Shown: positions 34,779-43,827, counted from the stretch's first letter. The stretch is DNA of 64,000 nt from Actinokineospora spheciospongiae (GCF_000564855.1 NZ_AYXG01000103.1:62001-126000); one strand, 5' to 3'. Notes: generated from the letters alone by a model not told the origin. Program-made: numbers and translations.

Positions 34779-36008
34779 GTGGCCGCACCCGCTGCTGACG
34801 CAGCCGCGCGCGCCGTTCGGAACGTGGTCTTCGTCGACGGTGTCCGCACACCGTTCGGCAAGGCAGGCCCGAAGGGCATCTACGCGGAGACCCGTGCCGA
34901 CGACCTCGTCGTCAAGGTCATCCGTGAACTGCTGCGCAGGCATCCCGAGCTGCCCCCGGAGCGGGTGGACGAGGTCGCCGTCGCCGCGACCACGCAGATC
35001 GGCGACCAGGGCCTGACCATCGGCCGCACCGCCGCGCTGCTGTCCGGCCTGCCCAAGACCGTCCCCGGCTACGCCATCGACCGGATGTGCGCGGGCGCGA
35101 TGACCTCGGTGACCACCCTCGCGGGCGGCATCGCCTTCGGCGCCTACGACATCGCCATCGCGGGCGGCGTCGAGCACATGGGCCGCCACCCGATGGGTGA
35201 GGGCGTCGACCCGAACCCGCGGATCGTGGCCGACAAGCTCGTCGACCCGACCGCCCTGGTCATGGGCCAGACCGCGGAGAACGTGCACGACCGCTTCCCG
35301 CGGCTGACCAAGGAGCGCTGCGACGCCTACGCCGCGCGCAGCCAGGAGAAGTACGCCGACGCGGTGAAGGCGGGCAAGATCGGCCCCGAGCTGGTCCCCG
35401 TCTCCACCCGCTCGGCCGAGCTGGGCTGGGGCCTGGCCACCGAGGACGAGCCGCCGCGGCCGGGCACCACGGTCGAGCAGCTCGCCGCCCTCAAGACCCC
35501 GTTCCGCCCGCACGGCCGGGTCACCGCGGGCAACGCGGCGGGCCTCAACGACGGCGCCACCGGCTGCATCCTGGCCGAGGAGGAGACCGCCAAGGAGCTG
35601 GGCCTGCCGATCGGCATGCGCCTGGTGGGCTACTCCTTCGTCGGCGTCGAGCCCGAGGTCATGGGCATCGGCCCGGTCCCGGCGACGGAGAAGGCGCTCA
35701 AGCGGGCGGGCTTGTCCATCTCCGACATCGGCCTGTTCGAGCTGAACGAGGCGTTCGCCGTGCAGGTGCTGGCGTTCCTCGACCACTTCGGCATCGATGA
35801 CGACGACCCCAGGGTGAACCTGTGGGGCGGCGCCATCGCCTGCGGCCACCCGCTGGCCTCCTCCGGCGTGCGGTTGATGACGCAGCTCTCCCGCCAGTTC
35901 GCCGAGCACCCCGAGGTCCGCTACGGCCTGACCTCGATGTGCATCGGCATCGGCATGGGCGGCACCGTGATCTGGGAGAACCCGCACTACACCGGGGGCG
36001 ACAACTGA
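34779..36008 (+). CDS. fadA: Acetyl-CoA acyltransferase (3-ketoacyl-CoA thiolase)
   Basis: 409 residues. It cleaves 3-ketoacyl-CoA with CoA in the last step of beta-oxidation. Catalytic residues are in AIDRMCAGAMTSV (acyl-carrying Cys), the block LFELNEAFAVQVLAF, GGAIACGHPLASSG (His) and SMCIGIGMGGTVIWE (second Cys region). The GTG start has AAGGAG seven bases upstream. Its stop overlaps the fadB start by one base (TGATG), so the two subunits are translated in step and probably form the trifunctional complex. Confidence 0.95.
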   Translation: MAAPAADAAARAVRNVVFVDGVRTPFGKAGPKGIYAETRADDLVVKVIRELLRRHPELPPERVDEVAVAATTQIGDQGLTIGRTAALLSGLPKTVPGYAIDRMCAGAMTSVTTLAGGIAFGAYDIAIAGGVEHMGRHPMGEGVDPNPRIVADKLVDPTALVMGQTAENVHDRFPRLTKERCDAYAARSQEKYADAVKAGKIGPELVPVSTRSAELGWGLATEDEPPRPGTTVEQLAALKTPFRPHGRVTAGNAAGLNDGATGCILAEEETAKELGLPIGMRLVGYSFVGVEPEVMGIGPVPATEKALKRAGLSISDIGLFELNEAFAVQVLAFLDHFGIDDDDPRVNLWGGAIACGHPLASSGVRLMTQLSRQFAEHPEVRYGLTSMCIGIGMGGTVIWENPHYTGGDN

Positions 36009-38116
36009 TGCTGACGCAGGAGCAGGCCGAGAAGGCCTTCCCCGACGAGGTCGTGACCAAGGCCGTCACCCGCGTGGTCAAGGTGCCGGGCCTGGACAAG
36101 CCCGTCGCGCTGATCACCATCGACAACGGCTTCGACCACACCCGACCCTCGACCTTCGGGCCGCAGAGCCTGGTGAGCCTCAACGCCGCGTTCGACGCGG
36201 CGGTGGCGGCCGACCCGGCGGCGATCGCGGTCACCGGCAAGCCGTTCATCTTCGCCGTCGGCGCCGACCTGTCCGGCGTGGAGCAGATCGCGGACCGCTC
36301 GCTGGCCCTCGACATCGCCCAGACCGGCCACGACGTGTTCCGCCGGTTCACCGAGTCGAAGATCCCGACCTTCGCGTTCGTCAACGGCGCGGTCATGGGC
36401 GGCGGCCTGGAGCTGGCGCTGTCCTGCCACTACCGCACCCTGTCGGAGAACACCGCGGCCATCGCGCTGCCCGAGGTCTTCCTCGGCCTGTTCCCGGGCT
36501 GGGGCGGCACGCAGCTGCTGCCGAACCTGATCGGCCCGGACGCGGCCGTGACGGTGATCTTCGAGAACGCGCTGTCGCAGAACCGGATGCTCAAGCCGAA
36601 GCAGGCCGCGGAGCTGGGCATCACCGACGCGCTGCTGGGCTCGGCGGACTACCTGGAGCAGTCGCTGCTCTGGGCCGCCGACGTGGTCAACGGCAAGATC
36701 ACCCCGGCCCGCCGCGAGATCGACCGCGGCGCGGGGTGGGACGCGGCCGTCGAGCGCGCCAAGGCCATCGTGCACGGCAAGACCAAGGGCGCGTCCCCGG
36801 GCGCGCAGAAGGCCCTGGAACTGCTGGAGATCGCCCGCGACAACGACCTGGACGCGGGTTACGCGGCCGAGACGCAGGCGCTGGCCGACGTGCTCATGAC
36901 CGACCCGCTGCGGGCCGGGCTGTACTCGTTCAACCTGGTCCAGAAGCGCGCGCGCAAGCCCGCGGGCGCCCCGGACAAGTCGCTGGCGCGCAAGGTGGGC
37001 AAGGTCGGCATCGTCGGCGCGGGCCTGATGGCCTCGCAGATGGCGCTGCTGTTCGCCCGCCAGCTCAAGGTGCCGGTCGTGCTGACCGACATCGACCAGG
37101 CCAGGGTCGACAAGGGTGTGTCCTACGTGCACACCGAAATCGACAAGCTCCAGGGCAAGGGCCGCCTGAGCCCGGACGCCGCCAACCGCCTCAAGGCGCT
37201 GGTGACCGGCTCGCTGGACAAGGCCGCCTTCGCCGACGCCGACTTCGTCATCGAGGCGGTGTTCGAGGAGCTGGGCGTCAAGCAGAAGGTGTTCGCCGAG
37301 GTCGAGGAGCACGTCTCGGCCGAGTGCGTGCTGGCCACCAACACCTCGTCGCTGTCGATCACGGACATGGCCGCGGGCCTCAAGCACCCCGAGCGCGTGG
37401 TCGGCTTCCACTTCTTCAACCCGGTCGCGGTCATGCCGCTGCTGGAGATCGTCCGCGCCGAGAAGACCGACGACGCCACCCTGGCGACGGCGTTCGCGAC
37501 CGGCAAGTCGCTGAAGAAGTCGTCGGTCCTGGTCAAGGACGCCCCGGCGTTCGTGGTCAACCGGCTGCTCACCCGCTTCATGGGCGAGGTCGTCAAGGCG
37601 ATCGACGAGGGCACCCCGTTCGAGGTGGCCGACAAGGCGACCGAGCCGCTGGGCCTGCCGATGAGCCCGCTGGTGCTGCTGCAGCTCGTGGGCGCCCCGG
37701 TGGCCCTGCACGTCGCGGAGACCATGCACGGCGCGTTCCCGGACCGCTTCGGCGCCAGCCCGAACATGAAGAAGTTCGTGGACGCGGGCAAGTCCTCGGT
37801 CTACGTCTGGGACGCCGCGGGCAACCAGTCGGTCGACCCCGAGGTGCAGGCGCTCTGGGAGTTCGGCTCGGTCGAGCTGACCTCGGAGGAGGTGCGCCGC
37901 CGCGTGCTGGAGGGCGTGGCCGAGGAGATCCGGATCATGCTCGACGAGGGCGTGGTCGCCGAGGCGCAGGACATCGACCTGTGCATGATCCTCGGCGGCG
38001 GCTGGCCGTTCTGGCTGGGCGGCATCACCCCGTACCTGGACCGCGAGGGCATCTCGGAGAAGGTCAACGGCAAGCCGTTCCTGGCCCCGGGCGTCGCCTC
38101 GGTGCCGGTGGCGTGA
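36008..38116 (+). CDS. fadB: Fatty acid oxidation complex alpha subunit (enoyl-CoA hydratase / 3-hydroxyacyl-CoA dehydrogenase)
   Basis: 702 residues. The N-terminal crotonase half has VTGKPFIFAVGADLSGV, VNGAVMGGGLELALSCHYR and ALPEVFLGLFPGWGGTQLLP with the two catalytic Glu positions. The dehydrogenase half starts VGKVGIVGAGLMASQMALLFA (NAD-binding GxGxxx(A/S)), then NTSSLSITDMA, GFHFFNPVAVMPLLEIV with the catalytic His, and VNRLLTRFMGE. It hydrates enoyl-CoA and oxidises the 3-hydroxyacyl-CoA for FadA. A strong terminator follows. Confidence 0.95.
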   Translation: MLTQEQAEKAFPDEVVTKAVTRVVKVPGLDKPVALITIDNGFDHTRPSTFGPQSLVSLNAAFDAAVAADPAAIAVTGKPFIFAVGADLSGVEQIADRSLALDIAQTGHDVFRRFTESKIPTFAFVNGAVMGGGLELALSCHYRTLSENTAAIALPEVFLGLFPGWGGTQLLPNLIGPDAAVTVIFENALSQNRMLKPKQAAELGITDALLGSADYLEQSLLWAADVVNGKITPARREIDRGAGWDAAVERAKAIVHGKTKGASPGAQKALELLEIARDNDLDAGYAAETQALADVLMTDPLRAGLYSFNLVQKRARKPAGAPDKSLARKVGKVGIVGAGLMASQMALLFARQLKVPVVLTDIDQARVDKGVSYVHTEIDKLQGKGRLSPDAANRLKALVTGSLDKAAFADADFVIEAVFEELGVKQKVFAEVEEHVSAECVLATNTSSLSITDMAAGLKHPERVVGFHFFNPVAVMPLLEIVRAEKTDDATLATAFATGKSLKKSSVLVKDAPAFVVNRLLTRFMGEVVKAIDEGTPFEVADKATEPLGLPMSPLVLLQLVGAPVALHVAETMHGAFPDRFGASPNMKKFVDAGKSSVYVWDAAGNQSVDPEVQALWEFGSVELTSEEVRRRVLEGVAEEIRIMLDEGVVAEAQDIDLCMILGGGWPFWLGGITPYLDREGISEKVNGKPFLAPGVASVPVA

Positions 38117-38130
38117 CGCGGTAGGACAGC

Positions 38131-38163
38131 ACTGGGCCCCCGGCTTCCGGCCGGGGGCCCAGT
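38131..38163 (+). terminator. Rho-independent terminator of the fadAB operon
   Basis: ACTGGGCCCCCGGC pairs over 14 bp with GCCGGGGGCCCAGT around a TTCCG loop and is followed by CTTTC. It begins 15 bases after the fadB stop and just before the convergent hydrolase gene. Confidence 0.85.
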
Positions 38164-38175
38164 CTTTCAACCAGG

Positions 38176-39021
38176 TCATCCCACGTCTTCCAGGATGCGG
38201 GCGGTGACGAGCCCGGGCTCCTCCAGGGACAGGGAGTGGGTCGTGCCGGGCACGATCTCCACGCGGATGCGGGGGTTGACCGCCTCGAAGCGGGCGAGCA
38301 CCTCCCGGGAGCGGTGGACGACGCTGCGCTCGCCGAGGACGATCCGGGTGGGCACGGCGATCGAGCGCAGCTCGTCGTCGGTGAACACGTGCTGCGGCGG
38401 CAGGTGCATCCGGTACTTGAGACCGCGGGACAGCAGCGGGCGCAGGGTCCGCCGCACCGCCGGGTCGCCGGGGGTGGTCAGGCGCAGGACCGCCTGCGGG
38501 GCGAGCGACCGGAGCAGTTCGGCGAGGCCCCAGAGCATGAACCGCTTGCCGAGCACGGAGAACCCCGCGGGCTCGAACGCGGTGACACCGGCGAGCCCGG
38601 CCGACGAGCGGGCGGCCAGGTTCAGCGCGAACCAGCCGCCTCGGGAAACCCCCGCCAGGTGCACCTCCTCGTGGCCGAGGCCCGCGAGGACGTCGGTGAG
38701 CCAGTCCGCGCAGGCCTCGGGGGTCTGGACCGGGCGCGTCTGCGTCGAGCGCCCCGGTTCGCCGATGGTGTCAACGGCGTACACCGGGTGCCGCGCGGCC
38801 AGGTCGGCGATGTGCGGGTACCACGACAGCGACGTGCCGAAGATGCCGGACAGCAGCACGACCGGCGTGCCGGGGCCCGCGCCGCTCCGCCGGACGCGGG
38901 TGGTGCCGAAGCGGGTGTCGACATCCAGTTCCCCGGCGGGAACGGGCCACTCCCGCAGCACGGTGTCGTAGGCGGCGAAGTAGCGCTCCCGCGCCTTCTC
39001 ATCGGTGAACTCCCCCAGCAC
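38176..39021 (-). CDS. Alpha/beta hydrolase
   Basis: 281 residues, standard alpha/beta-hydrolase fold: VVLLSGIFGTSLSWYPHI as oxyanion loop, YAVDTIGEPGRST, the nucleophile elbow LAGVSRGGWFAL with Ser, an acid in the region PTRIVLGERSVV, and the catalytic His in VPGTTHSLSLEEP. The GTG start has GAGGAGGGG just upstream. No lid domain or signal peptide; substrate unknown. It is divergent from a small TetR regulator with a palindrome between the two starts, and is probably that regulator's target. Confidence 0.9.
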   Translation of the reverse strand: MLGEFTDEKARERYFAAYDTVLREWPVPAGELDVDTRFGTTRVRRSGAGPGTPVVLLSGIFGTSLSWYPHIADLAARHPVYAVDTIGEPGRSTQTRPVQTPEACADWLTDVLAGLGHEEVHLAGVSRGGWFALNLAARSSAGLAGVTAFEPAGFSVLGKRFMLWGLAELLRSLAPQAVLRLTTPGDPAVRRTLRPLLSRGLKYRMHLPPQHVFTDDELRSIAVPTRIVLGERSVVHRSREVLARFEAVNPRIRVEIVPGTTHSLSLEEPGLVTARILEDVG

Positions 39022-39038
39022 AGCCCCTCCTCATTTTT

Positions 39039-39058
39039 TATGGTGCAACTGCACTATA
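39039..39058. promoter_or_regulatory. Near-perfect 20-bp palindrome between hydrolase and TetR genes
   Basis: TATGGTGCA and TGCACTATA form an inverted repeat around a two-base centre, with one mismatched pair. It lies 17 bases from the hydrolase start and about 43 bases before the TetR start, a likely operator for that TetR protein. Confidence 0.6.
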
Positions 39059-39101
39059 ACAGTGCGTGCACGGCCGGACCAGGGTATGGCAGAGTGACCG
39101 C

Positions 39102-39704
39102 GTGCCCAAGCGCGTCGACCACCGGCAGAGAAGGCACGAGATCGTGGCGGCGCTGTACCGGATCGCCGCGGCCCAGGGCCTGCCCGCGGTCACGTTGCGT
39201 GCGGTCGCCGCCGAGGCGGGCATCTCGATGAACCTGGTGCAGTACTACTTCCCCACCAAGGAGGAGATGCTGCGGTTCGCCTGGCAGCGGATGGTCGAGC
39301 TGAGCGGTGAGCGCGCCGGGGAGGGCGTCCTGCGGGCGCTGCGGACCGGGGACGAGCGCGCTGTCGTGCGGGCCTACCTGTTCGGCGTCCTGCCGACCGA
39401 CGAGCGCAGCCGCGTGCTGTGCGCGGTCCAGATCGCCTACTTCGCCGTCGACGTCACCCGCGGCGGCCAGGCGGGCGACGAGGAAGCACTCGGCCCCCAC
39501 CTGGTCCGGGGACTGGCCGAGCAGATCGGACGAGCCCAGGCGAAGGGGACGGTCCCGGCGCACCTCGACCCGCGACTGGAGGCCGACACCCTCGCGGTCA
39601 TGGCCGCCGGTCTCGTCAGCGGGATGCTGATCGGCGCCTACGACCTGGACCGGGCCACGAGCATCGTCGACTACCGGCTCGACCGGATCTTCACCGGCAC
39701 CTGA
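39102..39704 (+). CDS. TetR/AcrR family regulator
   Basis: 200 residues from the GTG at 39102 (VPKRVDHRQRRHEIVAALYRI). The helix-turn-helix is LPAVTLRAVAAEAGISMNLVQYYFPTKEEML, of the subgroup related to BetI by its NLVQYYF recognition helix. The effector domain is normal in length. The longer reading from 39066 has no start signal. The palindrome at 39039-39058 and the divergent hydrolase gene suggest local control. Confidence 0.9.
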   Translation: MPKRVDHRQRRHEIVAALYRIAAAQGLPAVTLRAVAAEAGISMNLVQYYFPTKEEMLRFAWQRMVELSGERAGEGVLRALRTGDERAVVRAYLFGVLPTDERSRVLCAVQIAYFAVDVTRGGQAGDEEALGPHLVRGLAEQIGRAQAKGTVPAHLDPRLEADTLAVMAAGLVSGMLIGAYDLDRATSIVDYRLDRIFTGT

Positions 39705-39758
39705 GCCCGCTCCCGCGCACGTCGAGCGGTCCGGCACGCGGTGGCGCACCATGGGGGC

Positions 39759-40625
39759 ATGGGCGGGAGAGTGCACATCGGGACGTCGGGGTGGGTATAC
39801 CCGCCGTGGCGCGGTGTGTTCTACCCCGAGGGGCTGGTGCAGCGCAAAGAACTGGCCTACCTCGCCGGTCAGCTCGGCTCCGTGGAGATCAACGGTTCGT
39901 TCTACTCGCTGCAACGCCCGGAGAGCTACGCCCGCTGGCGCGACGAGACGCCGGAGGACTTCGTGTTCTCGGTGAAGGGCCCCCGGTTCATCACGCACAT
40001 GAAGCGGCTCAAGGACGCGCACACCCCGCTGGCGAACTTCTTCGCCTCGGGGGTGCTGGCGCTGCGCGGGAAGCTGGGGCCGATCCTGTGGCAGACCCCG
40101 GCGAACCTGCCGTTCGAACCCGACGTGCTGACGGCGTTCCTCGGGCAGCTCCCGCGCAGCACGGCGGAGGCGGCGGCACTGGCCGAGGCGCACGACTCCC
40201 GGTTGGACGGTCGCGCGTGGACGGAGACCGACGCCGACCGCCCGGTGCGGCACGCGCTGGAGGTCCGCCACCCCGGCTTCACCACGGCCGCGTTCGTCGA
40301 CCTGCTGCGCGCGCACGGCGTCGCCCTGGTCGCCGCCGACACGGCGGGCACCTGGCCGCGCCTGGAGGACGTGACCGCCGACTTCGCCTACGTCCGCCTG
40401 CACGGCGACACCGAGCTGTACGCCAGCGGCTACGGCGACGACGCCCTCGACGAGTGGGCCGCGAAGGTCCGCACCTGGCGCGACGGCGGCGACGTGGAGT
40501 CGGAGTTCACCGTCGCCGGTCCGGCCGGGGCCACCGGGCCGCGCGACGTCCACGTCTACTTCGACAACGACGCGAAGGTCAAGGCCCCCGGCGACGCGCG
40601 CGCCCTGGCCGACCGGTTCCGCTGA
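39759..40625 (+). CDS. DUF72 family protein
   Basis: 288 residues of the DUF72 TIM-barrel family (UPF0759/YecE-like): VHIGTSGWVYPPWRGVFYPEGL at the start, VEINGSFYSLQRPESYARW, FVFSVKGPRFITHMKRL, LGPILWQTPANLP, ALEVRHPGF, and FAYVRLHGDTELYASGY. Function unproven; the family is metal-binding-like. An ATG eight bases earlier is out of frame. Its stop overlaps the next start by one base (TGATG), so it is translated together with the HNH protein, an interesting coupling. Confidence 0.92.
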   Translation: MGGRVHIGTSGWVYPPWRGVFYPEGLVQRKELAYLAGQLGSVEINGSFYSLQRPESYARWRDETPEDFVFSVKGPRFITHMKRLKDAHTPLANFFASGVLALRGKLGPILWQTPANLPFEPDVLTAFLGQLPRSTAEAAALAEAHDSRLDGRAWTETDADRPVRHALEVRHPGFTTAAFVDLLRAHGVALVAADTAGTWPRLEDVTADFAYVRLHGDTELYASGYGDDALDEWAAKVRTWRDGGDVESEFTVAGPAGATGPRDVHVYFDNDAKVKAPGDARALADRFR

Positions 40626-40999
40626 TGCAGTCCCAGCAACCCGGCCGCGCCGAGCGGATGCGGCTGATCCTGACCAGGGACGGCCCCACCTGCGCCTGGT
40701 GCGGCCTGGACGTGTCCGGCCGCGTCCCCGCCACCACCGACCACCTGGTGCCGAGGGTCAAGGGCGGCCCGTCGTGGCTGGAGAACGAGGTCGCCGCCTG
40801 CCGCCGCTGCAACCGCCTGCGCGGGCACACCAGCCCGGCCGACTGGCTCGCCGAGTGCCTGCGCCGCGGCTGGCCCGCCGACGCCGAGCGCGTCAGCCGC
40901 GTCCTGCTGGCCCTGGAATCGGCCATCGCCGAGCGCGGTGGGCAGCGGCGGGCCCGCGCCTACCTCGACGCCCAGTTGCGCCGGGTGGCCAAGCGCTGA
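40625..40999 (+). CDS. HNH endonuclease
   Basis: 124 residues. The HNH core is visible: CAWCGLDVSG with the first Cys pair, TTDHLVPRVKGGPSWLENEVAAC with the Asp-His and Asn, and CRRCNRLRGH with the second Cys pair, the McrA/5-methylcytosine-type HNH fold with a structural zinc. It is coupled to the DUF72 gene by a TGATG overlap and ends three bases before the convergent histidine kinase. It may be a nicking enzyme or DNA-repair nuclease; no restriction partner is nearby. Confidence 0.9.
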   Translation: MQSQQPGRAERMRLILTRDGPTCAWCGLDVSGRVPATTDHLVPRVKGGPSWLENEVAACRRCNRLRGHTSPADWLAECLRRGWPADAERVSRVLLALESAIAERGGQRRARAYLDAQLRRVAKR

Positions 41000-41002
41000 G
41001 GC

Positions 41003-42130
41003 TCAGACCGACGGGAAGGTTACCTCGACGCGGAGACCGCCGCCGGGGACGGGCTCGGCGGTGACGGTGCCGCCGTGCGCCCTGGCGACCGCGCGGACGA
41101 TGGACAGGCCCAGGCCGGTGCCGGTGCCGATGCGGTCGACGGCGCCGCGGCGGAAGGGCTCGAACAGCTCCGGGACGCGGTCCGGGTCGATCGGCGGGCC
41201 GGAAGAGGCCACCGACAACGTCGTCCACTGCGGACCGCTGGTGGTCCTGGCATCGATCCAGCCGCCGTCGGTGTTGTGGCGGACGGCGTTCTCCAACAGG
41301 TTCCCGGCGACGCGTTCCAGCAGGGCGGCGTCGCCGAGGACGGTGGCGTGGCCGTGGTGGAAGGTGGCGGTGATGCCGCGGCGCTCGGCTTCGGCGCGGG
41401 TGGAGCGCCAGGCGCCGGTGACGACGGTGGCGAGGTCGACCGGGCCGGTGGCGCCCACCCCGAGGCCGTCGGTGCGGGCGAGCACGAGCAGGGCCTCGAC
41501 GAGCTGGCCCGCGCGCAGGGTGGCCGCGCGGACCACGTCGGCCATGCGGCGCAGCTCCGCGGTGTCGGCGTCCGGGTCGGCCAGGGTGACGTCCAGCTCG
41601 GTGCGGATGACCGCGAGCGGGGTGCGCAGCTCGTGGCTGGCGTTGGCCACGAACTGCCGCTGCGCGGAGAACGCCGCCTGCAACCGGTCGAGCATCGCGT
41701 CGAAGGTGTCGGCCAGTTCGGCGACCTCGTCGCGGGCGCCGCGGTGGCCGATGCGCTCCTCCAGCGACTCCACCGACAGCCGCTGGGCGGTGACGGTGAC
41801 CTCGCGCAGCGGGCGCAGCACGTGCCCGGTGATCACCCAGGCCAGCATGGCGGTGGCCAGCACCACGCAGACGAAGGCGACCGACCCGGCCAGCAGCACC
41901 CGCTCGCGGGCGTCGTCGGCGAGGGCTTCGGCGAGCCGTTCGGCGTCGACCCGGACGCCGTTGACCACCACCGTGCTCCCCTTCGGCAGCGACGGCACGG
42001 ACGCGACGACCCCACCGGCGAGCAGCCAGCCCAGCCACAGCAGCAGCGCGCTGACCGCGGCGACCAGGCCGGTGGCGAGCAGGGTGATCCGGGCGCGCAG
42101 CCCCCGACCGCGCCGGGGTGCGGCCGTCAC
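41003..42130 (-). CDS. Sensor histidine kinase
   Basis: 375 residues. Two membrane helices (ITLLATGLVAAVSALLLWLGW and VLLAGSVAFVCVVLATAMLAWVI) enclose a short external loop of about 50 residues, so the sensed signal is probably in or at the membrane. A HAMP segment (LRPLREVTVTAQRLS), the phosphorylated His in FVANASHELRTPLAVIRTEL, the N box NLLENAVRHN and the G box GTGTGLGLSIVRAVARAHGG follow. It overlaps the response regulator by four bases and is its cognate kinase. Confidence 0.94.
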   Translation of the reverse strand: MTAAPRRGRGLRARITLLATGLVAAVSALLLWLGWLLAGGVVASVPSLPKGSTVVVNGVRVDAERLAEALADDARERVLLAGSVAFVCVVLATAMLAWVITGHVLRPLREVTVTAQRLSVESLEERIGHRGARDEVAELADTFDAMLDRLQAAFSAQRQFVANASHELRTPLAVIRTELDVTLADPDADTAELRRMADVVRAATLRAGQLVEALLVLARTDGLGVGATGPVDLATVVTGAWRSTRAEAERRGITATFHHGHATVLGDAALLERVAGNLLENAVRHNTDGGWIDARTTSGPQWTTLSVASSGPPIDPDRVPELFEPFRRGAVDRIGTGTGLGLSIVRAVARAHGGTVTAEPVPGGGLRVEVTFPSV

Positions 42131-42807
42131 CCCCCGCTCTCGGCCGCCGACGCGGGCACCCGGTAGCCCGACCCCACCACGGTGTCGATCACGCCGGGGT
42201 CGCCGAGCTTCTTGCGCAGGGTCATCACCGTGACCCGGACGGTGGTGGTGAACGGGTCGGCGTTCTCGTCCCACACCCGCTCCAGCAGTTCCTCGCTGCT
42301 CACCACCGAGCCGCGGGCGGCCAGCAGCACCTCCAGCACGCCGAACTCCTTGCGGGTCAGCTCCACCGGCTTGCCCGCGCGCGCCACCGTGCGCCGCGCC
42401 GGGTCCAGCTCCACGTCGCCCGCGACCAGCACCGGCGGGGTGACCGGGGTCGCCCGGCGGGCCAGCGCGCGCACCCTGGCCACCAGCTCGGGGAACGCGA
42501 ACGGCTTGGCCAGGTAGTCGTCGGCGCCCAGCGACAGGCCCTCGACCCGGTCGGCGACCGCGTCGCTGGCGGTGAGCATCAGCACCCTGGTCAGCGCCCC
42601 GGAGGCGACGATCTCCCGGCACAGCTCGTCGCCGTGCATGCCGGGCAGGTCCCGGTCCAGCACGACCACGTCGTAGCGGGTGACGGTCGCCTTCTCGTGG
42701 CCCTCGTTCCCGTCCAGCGCGACGTCGACGGCCATGCCCTCGCGCCGCAGGCCCCTGGCCACTGCCTCGGCGAGGGGTTCCTCGTCCTCCACGATCAGAA
42801 TCCGCAC
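42127..42807 (-). CDS. OmpR-family response regulator
   Basis: 226 residues. Receiver: VRILIVEDEEPLAEAVARGL, VVVLDRDLPGMHGDELCR with the phosphorylated Asp, VLMLTASDAVADRV with the Thr, and DDYLAKPFAFPEL with the Lys. The winged-helix output domain ends LTRKEFGVLEVLLAARGSVVSSEELLERVW and VRVTVMTLRKKLGDPGVIDTVVGSGYRV. The start is uncertain: GTG 42807 gives the usual N terminus, GTG 42825 would add six residues. First gene of the two-component operon; divergent from the aldolase. Confidence 0.93.
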   Translation of the reverse strand: MRILIVEDEEPLAEAVARGLRREGMAVDVALDGNEGHEKATVTRYDVVVLDRDLPGMHGDELCREIVASGALTRVLMLTASDAVADRVEGLSLGADDYLAKPFAFPELVARVRALARRATPVTPPVLVAGDVELDPARRTVARAGKPVELTRKEFGVLEVLLAARGSVVSSEELLERVWDENADPFTTTVRVTVMTLRKKLGDPGVIDTVVGSGYRVPASAAESGG

Positions 42808-42851
42808 ACCACAACCGTGCCACACCCGCCCCCGGGGCGTCCCGATTGGGC

Positions 42852-43514
42852 ATGATCGACCCCATGGTGCTGCGGGCGTTGCGCGAACAGGTGGCCTCCT
42901 CCTCCCGTCGGCTCGCCGCCGAGGGGCTGGTGCTGGGCACGGCGGGCAACGTCAGCGCCCGCCAGGGCGACCTGATCGCGATCACCCCCACCGGTGCCCG
43001 CCTGGCCGAGCTGCGGGCCGAGCAGGTCACCGTGGTCGACGCGGACGGCCACCCGGTCGACGGGACCCTCGCGCCGACCTCGGAACTGGACCTGCACCTG
43101 GGGATCTACCGCCGCTACCGGGCAGGCGCGGTGGTCCACACGCACGCGCCGATGGCCACCGCGATGTCCCTGGTGCTCGACGAGCTGCCGTGCGTGCACT
43201 ACCAGTTGGTGGAGCTGGGCGCGACCGTGCCGGTGGCGCCGTACCGCACCTTCGGCACCCCCGAGCTGGCCGAGGCGGTGCTGGACGCGCTGGAGAACGG
43301 CACGGCGGCGCTGATGGCCAACCACGGTGGCATCGCGCACGGCCCGGACCTGGAGTCCGCGCTGCACCGGACGCTGCTGCTGGAGTGGGGCTGCGAGCTG
43401 CACTGGCGGGCGTCGTCGCTGGGCACCCCGAGGACCCTCGACCGGGCCCAGCGCGCCGAGTACGAGGCCCAGGTGAGCGCCAAGGCCTACGGGAGCACCC
43501 GCCCCCTCCGCTGA
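42852..43514 (+). CDS. Class II aldolase/adducin family protein
   Basis: 220 residues, fold of L-fuculose-1-phosphate aldolase: GLVLGTAGNVSARQGDLIAITPTGARLAEL, PTSELDLHLGIYRRY with the catalytic Glu region, VVHTHAPMATAMS with the paired zinc His, and a third His in NHGGIAHG. It would cleave or dehydrate a sugar phosphate; no pathway partner is nearby. The ATG at 42852 is taken as start; TTG 42846 and ATG 42864 are alternatives, none with a clear ribosome binding site. Confidence 0.88.
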   Translation: MIDPMVLRALREQVASSSRRLAAEGLVLGTAGNVSARQGDLIAITPTGARLAELRAEQVTVVDADGHPVDGTLAPTSELDLHLGIYRRYRAGAVVHTHAPMATAMSLVLDELPCVHYQLVELGATVPVAPYRTFGTPELAEAVLDALENGTAALMANHGGIAHGPDLESALHRTLLLEWGCELHWRASSLGTPRTLDRAQRAEYEAQVSAKAYGSTRPLR

Positions 43515-43522
43515 GCCCCTGA

Positions 43523-43561
43523 ACCCGGCGGAGGTGCCCTCCCAGGACACCTCCGCCGGGT
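43523..43561. terminator. Bidirectional hairpin terminator
   Basis: ACCCGGCGGAGGTG pairs perfectly with CACCTCCGCCGGGT around an 11-base loop. It lies between the ends of the aldolase and the opposite-strand 86-residue gene. Confidence 0.75.
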
Positions 43562-43566
43562 CGAGG

Positions 43567-43827
43567 TCAGAGGTAGGGGCGCGGTGCGGGCACCGGGCCG
43601 GTCAGGCCGTCGAGGGAGGCGTGGAGGGCCTGGCGGGCCCGGTCCCCGGTCGCCGTGTCGTGCGCCGCCTGGACGCTCGCGCGCAGGCCCGCCGGGGTGC
43701 GCCCCGCCGCGGTGGCCAGGTTCAGCACCGTGGTCAGCGCGCCGGCGGGCTCGGTGGGGTGCGCCGCAGCCGCCAAGAGAGCTTCGACCAGCGCGGGATC
43801 GATTCCATGTTCGATCGTCTCGTTCAT
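43567..43827 (-). CDS. Small hypothetical protein
   Basis: 86 residues, MNETIEHGIDPALVEALLAAAA at the start, helical, acidic at the front and Ala-rich throughout (LNLATAAGRTPAGLRASVQAAHD). No membrane segment, signal peptide or recognised domain. It lies downstream of dxs on the same strand, 82 bases from its end, and a terminator follows. Its codon third positions look coding. Function unknown. Confidence 0.6.
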   Translation of the reverse strand: MNETIEHGIDPALVEALLAAAAHPTEPAGALTTVLNLATAAGRTPAGLRASVQAAHDTATGDRARQALHASLDGLTGPVPAPRPYL

